A DNA stretch of 34,481 nt from Nitrospira sp. (GTDB lineage: Bacteria; Nitrospirota; Nitrospiria; Nitrospirales; Nitrospiraceae), in NCBI GenBank assembly GCA_029865225.1, contig JAOUHJ010000031.1, forward strand, positions 1 through 34,481, read 5' to 3'. Of this stretch, positions 26,027-34,393 are shown piece after piece. How positions within the stretch are numbered: the first letter of the stretch is position 1; each line of letters starts with the position of its first letter. The translations under genes were made by a program, and so were the position numbers. The notes beneath the pieces are model-generated. The model was not told the DNA's origin. It made no database searches and worked only from the letters and a program-made list of their open reading frames with translations.

Positions 26027-26667
26027 TGAATGAAATCTATGATGAACATTATTTCACGTGGCAGCAAACAATTGGCGAATTCGGTGGAATTGCCAACCAG
26101 TTCAAATTTGGTTCTCATATAAAGCCGGCTGACACTGTGCTGGATTTCGGGTGCGGTGGAGGATATCTGCTGAAAAATCTTAATTGTGCCCGTAGAGTCG
26201 GTTTGGAGGTCAATCCCACTGCAGCCCAGCGTGCCAGAGAAAATGGCATTGAATGTCATAAAACACTGGACACGATAGCGGATTCCTCCATAGACGTCGT
26301 CATTAGCAATCATGCATTGGAACATGTGCCAGATCCGTTTCAGACACTGGCTGCTCTGAGAGCAAAGCTTATACCTAATGGGTGGTTGGTGATTGTCGTG
26401 CCCTGCGAAGCGAATATCACCCCCTATAACTGTGAAGACATAAATCACCATCTCTATACATGGAATCCACAAATACTTGGGAATTTGGCCAGGGAAGTTG
26501 GATATACGGTGGAGCAAGTGATCCCCATTTTCCATAAGTGGCCTCGGAGATTCCTGGATGTTCAGAAGACCTTTGGCTGGAATCTATTCCACCTAATCGC
26601 TCGTCTGTATGGTCGGTACAAAAGGCTAGACTTTCAGGTAAAACTCGTTGCGCGCAACCCAGAATGA
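26023..26667 (+). CDS. Class I SAM-dependent methyltransferase
   Basis: 214 residues; ATG 26023 overlaps the previous TGA and a second ATG follows at 26026. Motif I is VLDFGCGGGYLLKNL (V39-G47). RRVGLEVNPTAAQRARENG gives motif II with E as the ribose-binding acid, and IDVVISNHALEHVPDPF is the Methyltransf_11 motif. LIPNGWLVIVVPCEANI completes the sheet. The N-terminal IYDEHYFTWQQTIGEFGG is characteristic of a group of glycan-cluster methyltransferases. The gene lies in a visibly more AT-rich part of the locus, as do the next two genes, suggesting separate acquisition. Substrate unknown. Confidence 0.84.
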   Translation: MMNEIYDEHYFTWQQTIGEFGGIANQFKFGSHIKPADTVLDFGCGGGYLLKNLNCARRVGLEVNPTAAQRARENGIECHKTLDTIADSSIDVVISNHALEHVPDPFQTLAALRAKLIPNGWLVIVVPCEANITPYNCEDINHHLYTWNPQILGNLAREVGYTVEQVIPIFHKWPRRFLDVQKTFGWNLFHLIARLYGRYKRLDFQVKLVARNPE

Positions 26668-26738
26668 AGCGCGTTTCATTTGTCCCTGGGAGGACAATCA
26701 TCTGGCCAGGTCGCAGAGTTGACCGCAGGAGATATTTG

Positions 26739-27533
26739 ATGGATTACAACAAATTCCATGCTGAGCGGGCCATGAAATACCACGATGTTCGCTGCCAGCA
26801 TGTCCTGGTAATCGGCTGTAACACCGGGTCTGATTGCAAATATTTCGTCAGTTCAGGGGCGAAGGAGGTTATTGGCATCGACGTCATCCCCGAAATCGGG
26901 AGGGGATTTACGCACCCCAATGTAAGGTATATCAGAAGTTCAGCGGAGGCCATACCTTTAGAACCAGGTCGATATGATTTAGTATATTGCTTTGCCACTA
27001 TGGAGCACATTTATGATATTGAAGCGGCGTTTTATGAAATGGCACGTGTCACAAAGCCTGGAGGATTGATATATTGCGTCTCCTCGCCACTTTGGAATTC
27101 TAGGAACGGACATCATTACCCTCAATATTTTAGCGGCTACCCTTGGGCGCACTTACGTTTGAGTCCTGAACAAGCGTTATGGTGGTTACGGGAACACAAC
27201 GTCGTCATTGATCCGAAGAACGGAACCGCCGAAAATGTAGTCGTATATATGTTTGACAACAAAAACTTCAATATGAAAGCCTCCGCGGCGTATATCTCAG
27301 CTTGCAACAAGATCAAAGGATTTAAAGTCCTAAGAAATGACTTAGTCTTAGAACCCGAGGAGGTGCTTGATCAGGAAGTAAGGCGTGAGCTTGAGTCAAG
27401 AGGCTTTTCAAGTCAAGAATTGCGCGCAGTCACTCACCATTATATTGCTCGCAAGCATAGAGCATCATGGTTTTCGGGAATGCTACAGATATTCCGTGAG
27501 GACCTTTCATGCTCTGCCCGCTTGAACAGTTAG
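26739..27533 (+). CDS. Class I SAM-dependent methyltransferase
   Basis: About 264 residues from ATG 26739, selected because an AGGAG ribosome-binding site sits 7 bases upstream. A longer start at ATG 26664 overlaps the previous stop and cannot be excluded. Motif I is VLVIGCNTGSDCKYF (V22-C27). EVIGIDVIPEIGRGF is motif II with D, and YDLVYCFATMEHIYDIEAAF is the Methyltransf_11 signature, followed by VTKPGGLIYCVSSPLWNS. The extension HHYPQYFSGYPWAHLRLSPEQALWWL is often seen in methyltransferases from O-antigen loci. Base composition is AT-rich relative to the rml genes. The protein probably methylates a sugar intermediate; the position is unknown. A 453-base gap follows. Confidence 0.82.
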   Translation: MDYNKFHAERAMKYHDVRCQHVLVIGCNTGSDCKYFVSSGAKEVIGIDVIPEIGRGFTHPNVRYIRSSAEAIPLEPGRYDLVYCFATMEHIYDIEAAFYEMARVTKPGGLIYCVSSPLWNSRNGHHYPQYFSGYPWAHLRLSPEQALWWLREHNVVIDPKNGTAENVVVYMFDNKNFNMKASAAYISACNKIKGFKVLRNDLVLEPEEVLDQEVRRELESRGFSSQELRAVTHHYIARKHRASWFSGMLQIFREDLSCSARLNS

Positions 27534-27986
27534 CCATGAATCAATTGCCGGACAGCGACTGATAGCCTCGTGTTATCTCTTTGGCAGACGAACCCATGCG
27601 ATTCTCTGGACCAGAGTTACTGGCGCCAGGTGTGCCATCATTAAATTGTGCCATGTGCTGCTACCTCGATCGTGCTGAGCTGATTCAGCAATCTTCTTGG
27701 TGGTGTCGCTCTTTAATAAATATAGGTCTACAGTGTTGATAGAGAAATTGTGCCAATACGCAAGTAGTACAGTAAGGCCTTCAAGACTGAATCATGCCTC
27801 GCCCTTGCTTCAGTACGTACACGCCGATGGATGGTGATGATGCCGAGACGAGAATAAAACAGCACATTGAGATGCTCGTGCAAGCAGGGATGCGGAGCAT
27901 TGCTGTGGAAGGTAGTAACGCAACCTTCTTGAACGAGACTTGCGTCAATGCCAACCGTCAAGCGCTGTCACCTGGAGGAAGGGACG
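27534..27986. other. 453-base intergenic stretch within the glycan locus
   Basis: I see no supported gene on either strand. One short open frame at 27794-28006 shows no recognisable motif and overlaps the true methyltransferase start. This is the longest non-coding interval inside the synthesis operon and is relatively AT-rich around 27700-27790, so it could hold a promoter for the 27987-31142 genes. I cannot place a convincing -35/-10 pair. It may equally be debris of a lost gene. Confidence 0.4.
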
Positions 27987-28910
27987 ATGTTATTTCACCA
28001 AAATAGCTACGCGCAACATGCCAGACATTTTGAGAGAGACCTCGTCGATGAGGAACGCATCAAGATTTCAACTACGTGGTTCGACGAGAGTACTGCGGAT
28101 TATTGGCGCCATGCCCGTGCCTACGAATGTGCGGAGTGTCTGAATCGACACCCGGATGCCACCTGGCTCACTGTAGGTGACGGTCGTTGGGGATTGGATT
28201 CCATACGAATACGGAAAAAGGGGTTTGGGTCCGTACTACCAACCGATATAGGTGGCGCTCTCTTGGAGGTCTCGAAGCAACGAGGATACATCGATGAATA
28301 CTCAGTGGAGAATGCCGAACAGCTAAGTTTTAAGGATCAACAATTTGATTATGTTTTCTGTAAGGAGTCGTTTCACCATTTCCCGCGTCCCTACGTGGCT
28401 CTTTATGAGATGCTTCGTGTGGCCAAGCGAGCTACATTTCTCATAGAACCAAACGACACGTACACTGTAGGACCGGTTTCTTCGAACTCACTGAGAGCCG
28501 CACTCAACCTTATGTTAGGGCGGCGGTCAGCAGTGCCACAACTGATCTTTAATCCTCCTTCTTGGGAGGAAAGCGGTAATTATGCGTACACCATCTCAAG
28601 ACGGGAGGCCCAGAAAGTAGCATACGGCCTTAATTTGCCGCAGTTGGCAATTAAGGGTCTTAACGACCACTACGTGAAGGGGTGTGAATTTGAACCGGCG
28701 GATCTGGAGCGGTCTGCTGTATTTCGAAAAATTGTAAGCACGATCCAGGAAAAAGATAGACTGTGCCGTGAGGGATTGGGTAACTACAACATGCTCATGA
28801 TCGGATTTTTCATCTGTCCCATGGATGCCGAAGACAAAGAAATCTTCACTCGGCGTGGATGGGAGGTCATTGATCTGCCCCGTAATCCACATACCCAAGA
28901 GCTCAAATAG
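27987..28910 (+). CDS. SAM-dependent methyltransferase-like protein
   Basis: About 307 residues from ATG 27987, which has a strong GGAGGAAGG ribosome-binding site; upstream codons in the frame are ignored. The fold is recognisable from WLTVGDGRWGLDSIRI (motif I, L61-G66, degenerate), DIGGALLEVSKQRGYI, FDYVFCKESFHHFPRPYVALYEML (Methyltransf_11 motif) and AKRATFLIEPND. The N-terminal HFERDLVDEERIKISTTWFDE is family-specific. The glycine loop is atypical (VGDGRWG), so SAM binding is likely but not certain. It ends 3 bases before the two-domain glycosyltransferase gene, with which it probably forms a unit. Lower GC than the rml genes. Substrate unknown. Confidence 0.75.
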   Translation: MLFHQNSYAQHARHFERDLVDEERIKISTTWFDESTADYWRHARAYECAECLNRHPDATWLTVGDGRWGLDSIRIRKKGFGSVLPTDIGGALLEVSKQRGYIDEYSVENAEQLSFKDQQFDYVFCKESFHHFPRPYVALYEMLRVAKRATFLIEPNDTYTVGPVSSNSLRAALNLMLGRRSAVPQLIFNPPSWEESGNYAYTISRREAQKVAYGLNLPQLAIKGLNDHYVKGCEFEPADLERSAVFRKIVSTIQEKDRLCREGLGNYNMLMIGFFICPMDAEDKEIFTRRGWEVIDLPRNPHTQELK

Positions 28911-28913
28911 CAC

Positions 28914-31142
28914 GTGTATACTCCAGTCGCATTGTTTGCCTATAAGCGTCCAGAACACACAAAAGCGACTCTGAGCGCTTTGGGGCAAAACACGTTAGCC
29001 AGCGCGACCGACCTCGTCATTTACTGCGATGGTCCTAAGAAAGAGGAGGATCGGCTGGCGGTGGAAGCCGTTAGAAGACTGGCGCGCCAAGTGTCCGGTT
29101 TTGCCTCGGTGCGGATAATCGAGCGCGAGCGTAACGTTGGCCTTGCCAATTCCATCACAACCGGCGTGACGGATATTCTCAGAACACACGCAAGCATTAT
29201 CGTGGTTGAAGATGACCTGGTGACCTCGCCGCACTTTCTCGAATACATGAACGCGGCTCTCATTCACTACAAGAATGATCCCAAGGCATTTTCTATCGGC
29301 GGTTACAACTTTCCGACGAAAACCATGCCCATCCCCAGTGACTATCCTTGGGATACCTATGCCTCTTTCCGATGCTGTTCTTGGGGGTGGGCAACGTGGG
29401 CTGATCGCTGGAAGCAAGTGAATTGGGACATGGACTATTACAGTGCGCTTATGCGGGACCCGGCCGCACAGGAAGCTTTTAATAGAGGCGGTCCTGACAT
29501 GACAGAGCTGCTCAGGCTGCAGCATGAAGGCCGGATTGATTCATGGGCTATACGTTTCTGTTACGCGCACCATGCTAGCAATACGCATTGCATCTACCCG
29601 GTCAAGACACTCATAAAAAATATCGGACTTGACAATACGGGCAGTCATTGCCGGGTCGACCCACGGCGTGATCATAAAAGACTCGATGAAACATGGATGC
29701 CTCGTTCTTTTTGTCCTGCCGACTATATTGATCCTAGGATTGCCACAAGATTTCATCAGGCCTTTTCACCGCCGGAACCGTCTTCCCCCGCGGTCGCTAT
29801 CCGCAAGGCAAGAAGCCAAGCGGCTAGGCTCTATAACAAGACAAGGTATCTTGCTGCCAAAATCAAGAACCGTCTCAATCCCCCAGTTCGAGACGTCGAT
29901 ATTCTTGTATTCAATACCTCACACAAGACTGGTGGAGCGGCCCGAGCTGCCTTTCGTATCTTTTCTGGAATCCGCAGTCGGTACCATTCAGCACACTATC
30001 TGACGCTGACCAAAGAAGACCGTGACTCCAACGTGACGGGACACTTGCGTACATCTACCATGGGGATATTGACTCAATGGCTTGCCGGTCTCGACCGAAT
30101 TCCGCTGTTGCTCTATCCGAAACGCCGGCGGGTCACATTCTCACCGGCCTTTTGGTCGAATCCATTGCGCACGCCTCTTAATCGTTTCCGACCAAGACTC
30201 CTGCATTTGCATTGGGTCGGTGCCGGTTTGCTGCGAGTGGAGGAACTAGCCCGATTGCGATGCCCAGTCCTATGGACGCTACACGACACGTGGGCTTTTA
30301 CCGGCGGATGTCATTACACGCAGGACTGTGAAGGATACAAGAAGCAATGCGGATATTGCCCACAGCTGAACAGCCAAAGGAAGAATGACTATTCTCACGG
30401 CCTGATGCGCCGTAAGGCCAAGATATTCGGAAATCTTGATATGACTGTCGTCACGCCAAGTTTCTGGTTGGCTGAGATGGCTAAACAGAGCAGCCTGTTT
30501 GCAGGCAAACGGGTCGAAGTGATTCCTAACGGACTCGATACGGATGTGTTTAGACCAGTTGATCATCAGGCGGCTCGCCAATATTTTAGTTTGCCACAGG
30601 ATCGGGCAGTCATACTTTTCGGAGCGCAATGGCTGACAGACCCACGTAAAGGTGGGGATTTGTTGTGCGACGCGCTGAAGCGGTTTGACCAACCCTGTAC
30701 GTTACTTTTATTCGGTGAAGGAATATTGCCCCTGGAAAATTCCGCACATATCACCGTGCGACGATTAGGCAACTTGGCCGACGATATGAGTCTGGCTATG
30801 GTGTACTCCGCTGCCGATGTGTTTGTGTGTCCGTCTCGTGAAGACAATCTCCCCAACACCGTTGCAGAGGCCCTTGCCTGTGGGACGCCATGCGCTGCCT
30901 TCGCAGTAAATGGATTACCTGACATGATCGAACACCAAAGAAATGGTTGGCTTTCTCGACCATTTGATACCAATGATTTAGCCGAAGGGATACGGTGGTT
31001 AACAAGACATCCCCAGCAAGATCAACTCAGGCGGGCCGCAAGGGAAAAGGCGGTGTCAGAATACAGTTTGACTGTGATGGGTGATCGGTACATGGCATTG
31101 TACGAAGATGTGCTGAAAGGTGTGAAAGATAGAGATGGGTAG
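28914..31142 (+). CDS. Two-domain glycosyltransferase: GT2-like N-terminus fused to GT4 C-terminus
   Basis: 742 residues starting at GTG 28914, three bases after the previous stop. The N-terminal GT-A-like domain (about 1-270) has VALFAYKRPEHTKATLSAL, ERNVGLANSITTGV and IIVVEDDLVTSPHFLEYM, where EDD is the metal site. CCSWGWATWADRWK is diagnostic of this O-antigen GT family. After a basic linker (about 285-320) a GT4 domain begins near 324: DILVFNTSHKTGGAARAAFRIF, LHWVGAGLLRVEEL, TLHDTWAFTGGCHYTQDC, VIPNGLDTDVFRP and SREDNLPNTVAEALACGTP, the last with the catalytic E-x7-E (near 643). Homologues of both halves usually exist as separate genes. The fusion may perform two consecutive sugar additions. 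The junction shows no break, so a real fusion is likely. Confidence 0.9.
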   Translation: MYTPVALFAYKRPEHTKATLSALGQNTLASATDLVIYCDGPKKEEDRLAVEAVRRLARQVSGFASVRIIERERNVGLANSITTGVTDILRTHASIIVVEDDLVTSPHFLEYMNAALIHYKNDPKAFSIGGYNFPTKTMPIPSDYPWDTYASFRCCSWGWATWADRWKQVNWDMDYYSALMRDPAAQEAFNRGGPDMTELLRLQHEGRIDSWAIRFCYAHHASNTHCIYPVKTLIKNIGLDNTGSHCRVDPRRDHKRLDETWMPRSFCPADYIDPRIATRFHQAFSPPEPSSPAVAIRKARSQAARLYNKTRYLAAKIKNRLNPPVRDVDILVFNTSHKTGGAARAAFRIFSGIRSRYHSAHYLTLTKEDRDSNVTGHLRTSTMGILTQWLAGLDRIPLLLYPKRRRVTFSPAFWSNPLRTPLNRFRPRLLHLHWVGAGLLRVEELARLRCPVLWTLHDTWAFTGGCHYTQDCEGYKKQCGYCPQLNSQRKNDYSHGLMRRKAKIFGNLDMTVVTPSFWLAEMAKQSSLFAGKRVEVIPNGLDTDVFRPVDHQAARQYFSLPQDRAVILFGAQWLTDPRKGGDLLCDALKRFDQPCTLLLFGEGILPLENSAHITVRRLGNLADDMSLAMVYSAADVFVCPSREDNLPNTVAEALACGTPCAAFAVNGLPDMIEHQRNGWLSRPFDTNDLAEGIRWLTRHPQQDQLRRAAREKAVSEYSLTVMGDRYMALYEDVLKGVKDRDG

Positions 31143-31335
31143 AGGTGAGATCCCAGATCGGATAACAGGGGGAAATGGCTACAATTCTACATGCTAGTTT
31201 GACCTCGCTCAAATTTCTCTCATCTCAATGCCATGCAAGAAGTAGTAATGCTCGTTACAATAAGGTCATCCATACTGACAGAACGAATGTAGAAGCACAT
31301 TAGAGTGTTGTGCCAGAATCATAGCTGGTCACTAC

Positions 31336-32238
31336 ATGTTTCCTGCCAACCCGGTAACTTCCATGCGAGATCAATTGTGCAATGTGGATGCACGCGTTAT
31401 TTCTCCTTTGATATCAATCATTATTGCGACATATCAGAGCAAGGCCACGTTGCAGCGTTGCATCGACAGCGTCGCCTGGCAAATTTATCCCCACAAAGAG
31501 CTGCTCGTGATCGATGGTGGTTCGAACGATGGGACGGTCGAGATCTTGAAACAAAACAGCCAGAAGATTGACTATTGGATTTCGGAACCCGACCGCGGAA
31601 TCTATCATGCTTGGAACAAGGCCCTGGGGCAGAGTCATGGCGACTGGGTATGCTTCCTCGGAGCGGACGATTATTTGTGGGACGAGCATGTCTTAGAACA
31701 AATGGCCCCGCACCTTTCCCGTGCGTTTCCTGCTGTACGTGTGGTGTACGGGCAAGTCGTGCGGGTAAATAAATCCGGAGCGGTGCTGGATATCCTTGGC
31801 GGACCTTGGCCGACGTTGCATGCCGCATTACTTGTGGGGGATATGCTCAATATTCATCAGGCTATGTTTCACCATCGAAGCCTGTTTGAGGTACGAGGGA
31901 AGTTTGACGAGTCTTTCCGTATTGCGGGCGATTACGACTTGCTGTTGCGGGAGTTGCTGGGTGGGCAGGCAGAGTATGTGCCGTGTCGGGTAGCAGCTAT
32001 GCAGCACGGCGGTATCAGTTCAATCCCTTCCAGCAAGGTGGTCATGATCCGCGAGATTAAACGAGCGATGGAACGCAATGGTGTGAAGCCTCCGATCAAA
32101 TCGTATATGGCCTGGCTGCGGGCGATCATCCATGCACTGTTGTATCGTGTGACAGGTGCAGGTGTCAGCGGCGCCATTGCGGACGGTTACCGATATCTGG
32201 CAGGGAAAAGGCGTTTGTGGACCTCAACGGTAAAATAA
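31336..32238 (+). CDS. Glycosyltransferase family 2 (WcaE/SpsA-like)
   Basis: 300 residues if ATG 31336 is used; ATG 31363 is an alternative, and neither has a clear ribosome-binding site. The GT-A core begins at LISIIIATYQSKATLQRCIDSV, continues with ELLVIDGGSNDGTVEIL, then YWISEPDRGIYHAWNKAL. FLGADDYLWDE contains the metal-binding DD, and SFRIAGDYDLLLREL is the C-terminal family motif. DGGSNDGT plus EPDRGIYHAWNK is the standard pattern of this colanic-acid-type GT2 group. A 193-base gap without a gene separates it from the fusion protein. It adds one sugar to a lipid-linked intermediate; sugar identity is unknown. Confidence 0.88.
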   Translation: MFPANPVTSMRDQLCNVDARVISPLISIIIATYQSKATLQRCIDSVAWQIYPHKELLVIDGGSNDGTVEILKQNSQKIDYWISEPDRGIYHAWNKALGQSHGDWVCFLGADDYLWDEHVLEQMAPHLSRAFPAVRVVYGQVVRVNKSGAVLDILGGPWPTLHAALLVGDMLNIHQAMFHHRSLFEVRGKFDESFRIAGDYDLLLRELLGGQAEYVPCRVAAMQHGGISSIPSSKVVMIREIKRAMERNGVKPPIKSYMAWLRAIIHALLYRVTGAGVSGAIADGYRYLAGKRRLWTSTVK

Positions 32239-32273
32239 CGCGCTGGCAACAAGGTTCTTGACCCTCTCGTTCC

Positions 32274-33296
32274 ATGAAAATCGCGATGATTACGGGGTCT
32301 TATCCACCGAACGTGTGCGGCGCAGGAGACTACACGGAACGGCTGGTCGGGTCACTGGAGAATTTCGGCCATTCGGTCGAGGTTATTACTGGAAGTGGGT
32401 GGAGGCTGAGCGACGCTCCTGCTGTGTTGAAACGGATCAATGCCTGTGGCGCGGATATTGTGCATCTCCAATATCCGACGGTCGGGTATGGGCGAAAGCT
32501 TGGGCCACAACTGATTGCTCTGGTGGCACGGGGTGTGGTGACACTGCATGAAGCAAGTCAGACTCATCTTTTGCGCCGACTTTCCCTTCTTCCGCTGTTA
32601 CTCAGCCGACACATCATCTTTACGAACCGTTTTGAGAGAGACTATGTATGCAGAATTGCACCTTGGGTGCGGCAACGTTCGAGCATTGTTCCAATCGGTA
32701 GTAATATGCCTGTTGGTCGGGTGGATGGCGAGCGACGGCTCGATGAGATCGTCTACTTTGGGCTGATCAGGCCGGCGAAGGGATTGGAACAGGTGTTGGA
32801 TGCGGCTCGCATCCTGAAACAACGCATCCCTGGAATGATGGTTCGGATTGTCGGACTGGCGCTCAAGGAGCATGAGACATATCTTGAGATGCTTCGGCGA
32901 GCAAGCGCGGATCTTCCTGTCGTCTGGGATCTCGGCTTGTCCGATCAGGAGGCGGCAAATCGCATGGCCAATGCGGCTATAGCGTACGGGCCCTTTCCGG
33001 ATGGCGCGTCAGAGCGGCGGGGTTCGTTGCTGGCCTTGTTGACCAACGGGGTTGCGACGGTGACGACGCGGGGAGTGCAGACGCCATCGGCGCTCGATCA
33101 TGTGGTTGAATTTGCGGCATCTCCCATTGAGGCCGTGGCGATTTTTGAAGCGCTGCGCAAGGACGGTTTGCGCCGGACGACGCTTGTCGAGCAGGGGGCG
33201 CGATATGCTGCCTCATTCTCATGGCCTGACATCGCAGACCAGCATATCCGACTGTATGAATCGATTCTTACAAAGCGCCATGTCGGGAGCGCATGA
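32274..33296 (+). CDS. Glycosyltransferase family 4
   Basis: 340 residues, GT-B fold. N-terminal MKIAMITGSYPPNVCGAGDYTERLVGSL is the classical GT4 acceptor-side opening. VVTLHEASQTHLL and SSIVPIGSNMP follow, and EIVYFGLIRPAKGLEQVLDAA marks the start of the nucleotide-sugar-binding domain. PFPDGASERRGSLLALLTNGVATVTTRG matches the E-x7-E region in a variant form with RRGSLLA. It is the last glycan-related gene on the right and is GC-rich like the rml genes. The next 538 bases hold an insertion-sequence relic. It acts in the cytoplasm during glycan assembly; sugar unknown. Confidence 0.87.
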   Translation: MKIAMITGSYPPNVCGAGDYTERLVGSLENFGHSVEVITGSGWRLSDAPAVLKRINACGADIVHLQYPTVGYGRKLGPQLIALVARGVVTLHEASQTHLLRRLSLLPLLLSRHIIFTNRFERDYVCRIAPWVRQRSSIVPIGSNMPVGRVDGERRLDEIVYFGLIRPAKGLEQVLDAARILKQRIPGMMVRIVGLALKEHETYLEMLRRASADLPVVWDLGLSDQEAANRMANAAIAYGPFPDGASERRGSLLALLTNGVATVTTRGVQTPSALDHVVEFAASPIEAVAIFEALRKDGLRRTTLVEQGARYAASFSWPDIADQHIRLYESILTKRHVGSA

Positions 33297-33834
33297 GCCC
33301 GGCCGCGCATAGTTGTTTCAGTCGTCAGCCATCGCCAGAGCGACCTGGTACCCTATTCTCCGGCTAAGTCGGGCTGAGTGCCGGGATTTTGCTTTGTGCC
33401 AGGGCTAAGAGGTCTGCTGCGTTGCTGAGGTGAGCCGTAGCAGCGATCGTCCCGCATGATGGATGACTTCCCGCACCGTGTTGAACACCAGAAACCGCAA
33501 CTGCTTTGGTCGCGCCTCCAACAAATCTCCAGGTAAGGCCAGCCGCTTCAGCCCGCTGAGCAGGTTGTAGGTCTGCACATTGAGTCGGAATCAGGCGGGG
33601 TTGGTGCCGAACTTCCCGCTCGGTAGGGCTGCTCCCGAAGATGTGGCGCAAGCGGAAAGCGATTCAATCGCCCCGCGTTGCAACGGTGTGTGAGATCTGG
33701 CGGTTGATGGATAAGCAGATTGTTCCGGCAAAGTAAGGCTATCGTTTAATTGTCCTGCTGATTGGCGGAGATTGAGTTTGTTTCACTACAGGTGTATGTT
33801 TTTCTACAAGTCGCCCATTACTGAGGTGAAGCCG
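33297..33834. other. Intergenic/accessory region with transposase relic at the right edge of the glycan locus
   Basis: The 538 bases after the last glycosyltransferase contain no intact gene. The minus strand at 33405-33626 holds a transposase relic, annotated separately. A short plus-strand open end (VCEIWRLMDKQIVPAK then TAA, about 33690-33737) is unexplained and could be another fragment. The remainder precedes the DUF433 antitoxin-like gene and should contain its promoter, although none is obvious. Confidence 0.5.
33405..33626 (-). pseudogene. IS1380-like transposase C-terminal relic
   Basis: Translated on the minus strand, this region reads LPSGKFGTNPA, then a TGA at 33591-33593, then FRLNVQTYNLLSGLKRLAL, LEARPKQLRFLVFNTVREVI and HHAGRSLLRLTSA before a TAG. 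The TGA lies where a tryptophan or similar residue is expected. The pattern FGTN.A.FRLNV.TYNLL...KRLALP matches the C-terminal end of IS1380/IS4-type transposases. The upstream two thirds of the gene are not recognisable. It is a dead mobile-element remnant and marks a past insertion at the edge of the glycan locus. Confidence 0.72.
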
Positions 33835-34074
33835 ATGCCCAGCATATTAGATCGCATAACGGTGAATCCGGAAGTCTGTATGGGACAGCCCACCATCCGA
33901 GGCTTAAGAATAACCATCGCATTTGTCCTCAAACAACTAGCTTCGGGGCAGACCCACCAAGAGATCCTCGAAGCGTATCCAGAACTTGAAGAGGAGGATT
34001 TGAGGCAAACTATTCAATATGCTGCCTGGTTGGCGGGAGAGTATAGTCGACCCTTGCCTTCAACCGTAGGGTGA
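33835..34074 (+). CDS. DUF433 antitoxin-like protein
   Basis: 79 residues from ATG 33835, preceded by a GAGGTGA ribosome-binding site at suitable spacing; a further open frame upstream is not part of the domain. The sequence MPSILDRITVNPEVCMGQPTIRG has the family's 'I..xPxVxxGxPxIrGxRI' opening. LKQLASGQTHQEILEAYPELEEEDLRQTI then forms the helix-turn-helix of DUF433 (VapB45-like) antitoxins. The stop overlaps the GTG of the next gene (GTGA), which is DUF5615. Together they resemble the common DUF433/DUF5615 toxin-antitoxin pair. The antitoxin would bind and neutralise the PIN-like partner and may repress its own promoter. Confidence 0.88.
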   Translation: MPSILDRITVNPEVCMGQPTIRGLRITIAFVLKQLASGQTHQEILEAYPELEEEDLRQTIQYAAWLAGEYSRPLPSTVG

Positions 34075-34391
34075 CCTTGTCCCTCAAACTGCTTGCCGAT
34101 CTGCACATTTCCCCCAAGACGGTTGTGGCCCTCCGGCTTAGCGGCTATGCAATTGAACGAGTCACTGATTATCTGCCCGCCATTGCGACGGACTGTCAGA
34201 TTATCGCACTTGCGGAGCGGCTCCAAGCTTCCATCTTGACGCAGGACCTCGATTTCTCTGCGCTTATTGCCCGATCAGGAATGTCGGCCCCCAGCGTGGT
34301 GTCTCTACGCGTACGCGATGCCTCGCCTCGGTATGTCACCGCCCTTTTATTAAGGGGTCTTCTCCTTCCCGAGTGGGTGATTTTGGCCTGA
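34071..34391 (+). CDS. DUF5615 PIN-like toxin
   Basis: 106 residues starting at GTG 34071, overlapping the DUF433 stop by 4 bases. LLADLHISPKTVVALRLSGY gives the first acidic residue (D10) of the PIN-like active site. ERLQASILTQDLDFSAL near residues 49-66 supplies the second acidic pair, as in DUF5615/Mut7-C-type proteins. Such proteins are predicted ribonucleases that act as toxins when released from the DUF433 antitoxin. The usual N-terminal motif is FLADENI/LP; here DLHI replaces DENI, a variation whose effect on activity is unknown. The pair is unrelated to glycan synthesis and belongs to the accessory edge with the IS relics. Confidence 0.82.
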   Translation: MTLSLKLLADLHISPKTVVALRLSGYAIERVTDYLPAIATDCQIIALAERLQASILTQDLDFSALIARSGMSAPSVVSLRVRDASPRYVTALLLRGLLLPEWVILA

Positions 34392-34393
34392 TT

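Noticed and set aside
27794-28006. 70-codon plus-strand open frame in the 27534-27986 gap
   Set aside because: No recognisable domain, overlaps the strong ribosome-binding site and start of the following methyltransferase; coding potential not supported.
31143-31335. Possible sigma-70 promoter with TTGACC at 31199-31204
   Set aside because: No acceptable -10 hexamer is found at 16-18 bases; the match is not better than chance.
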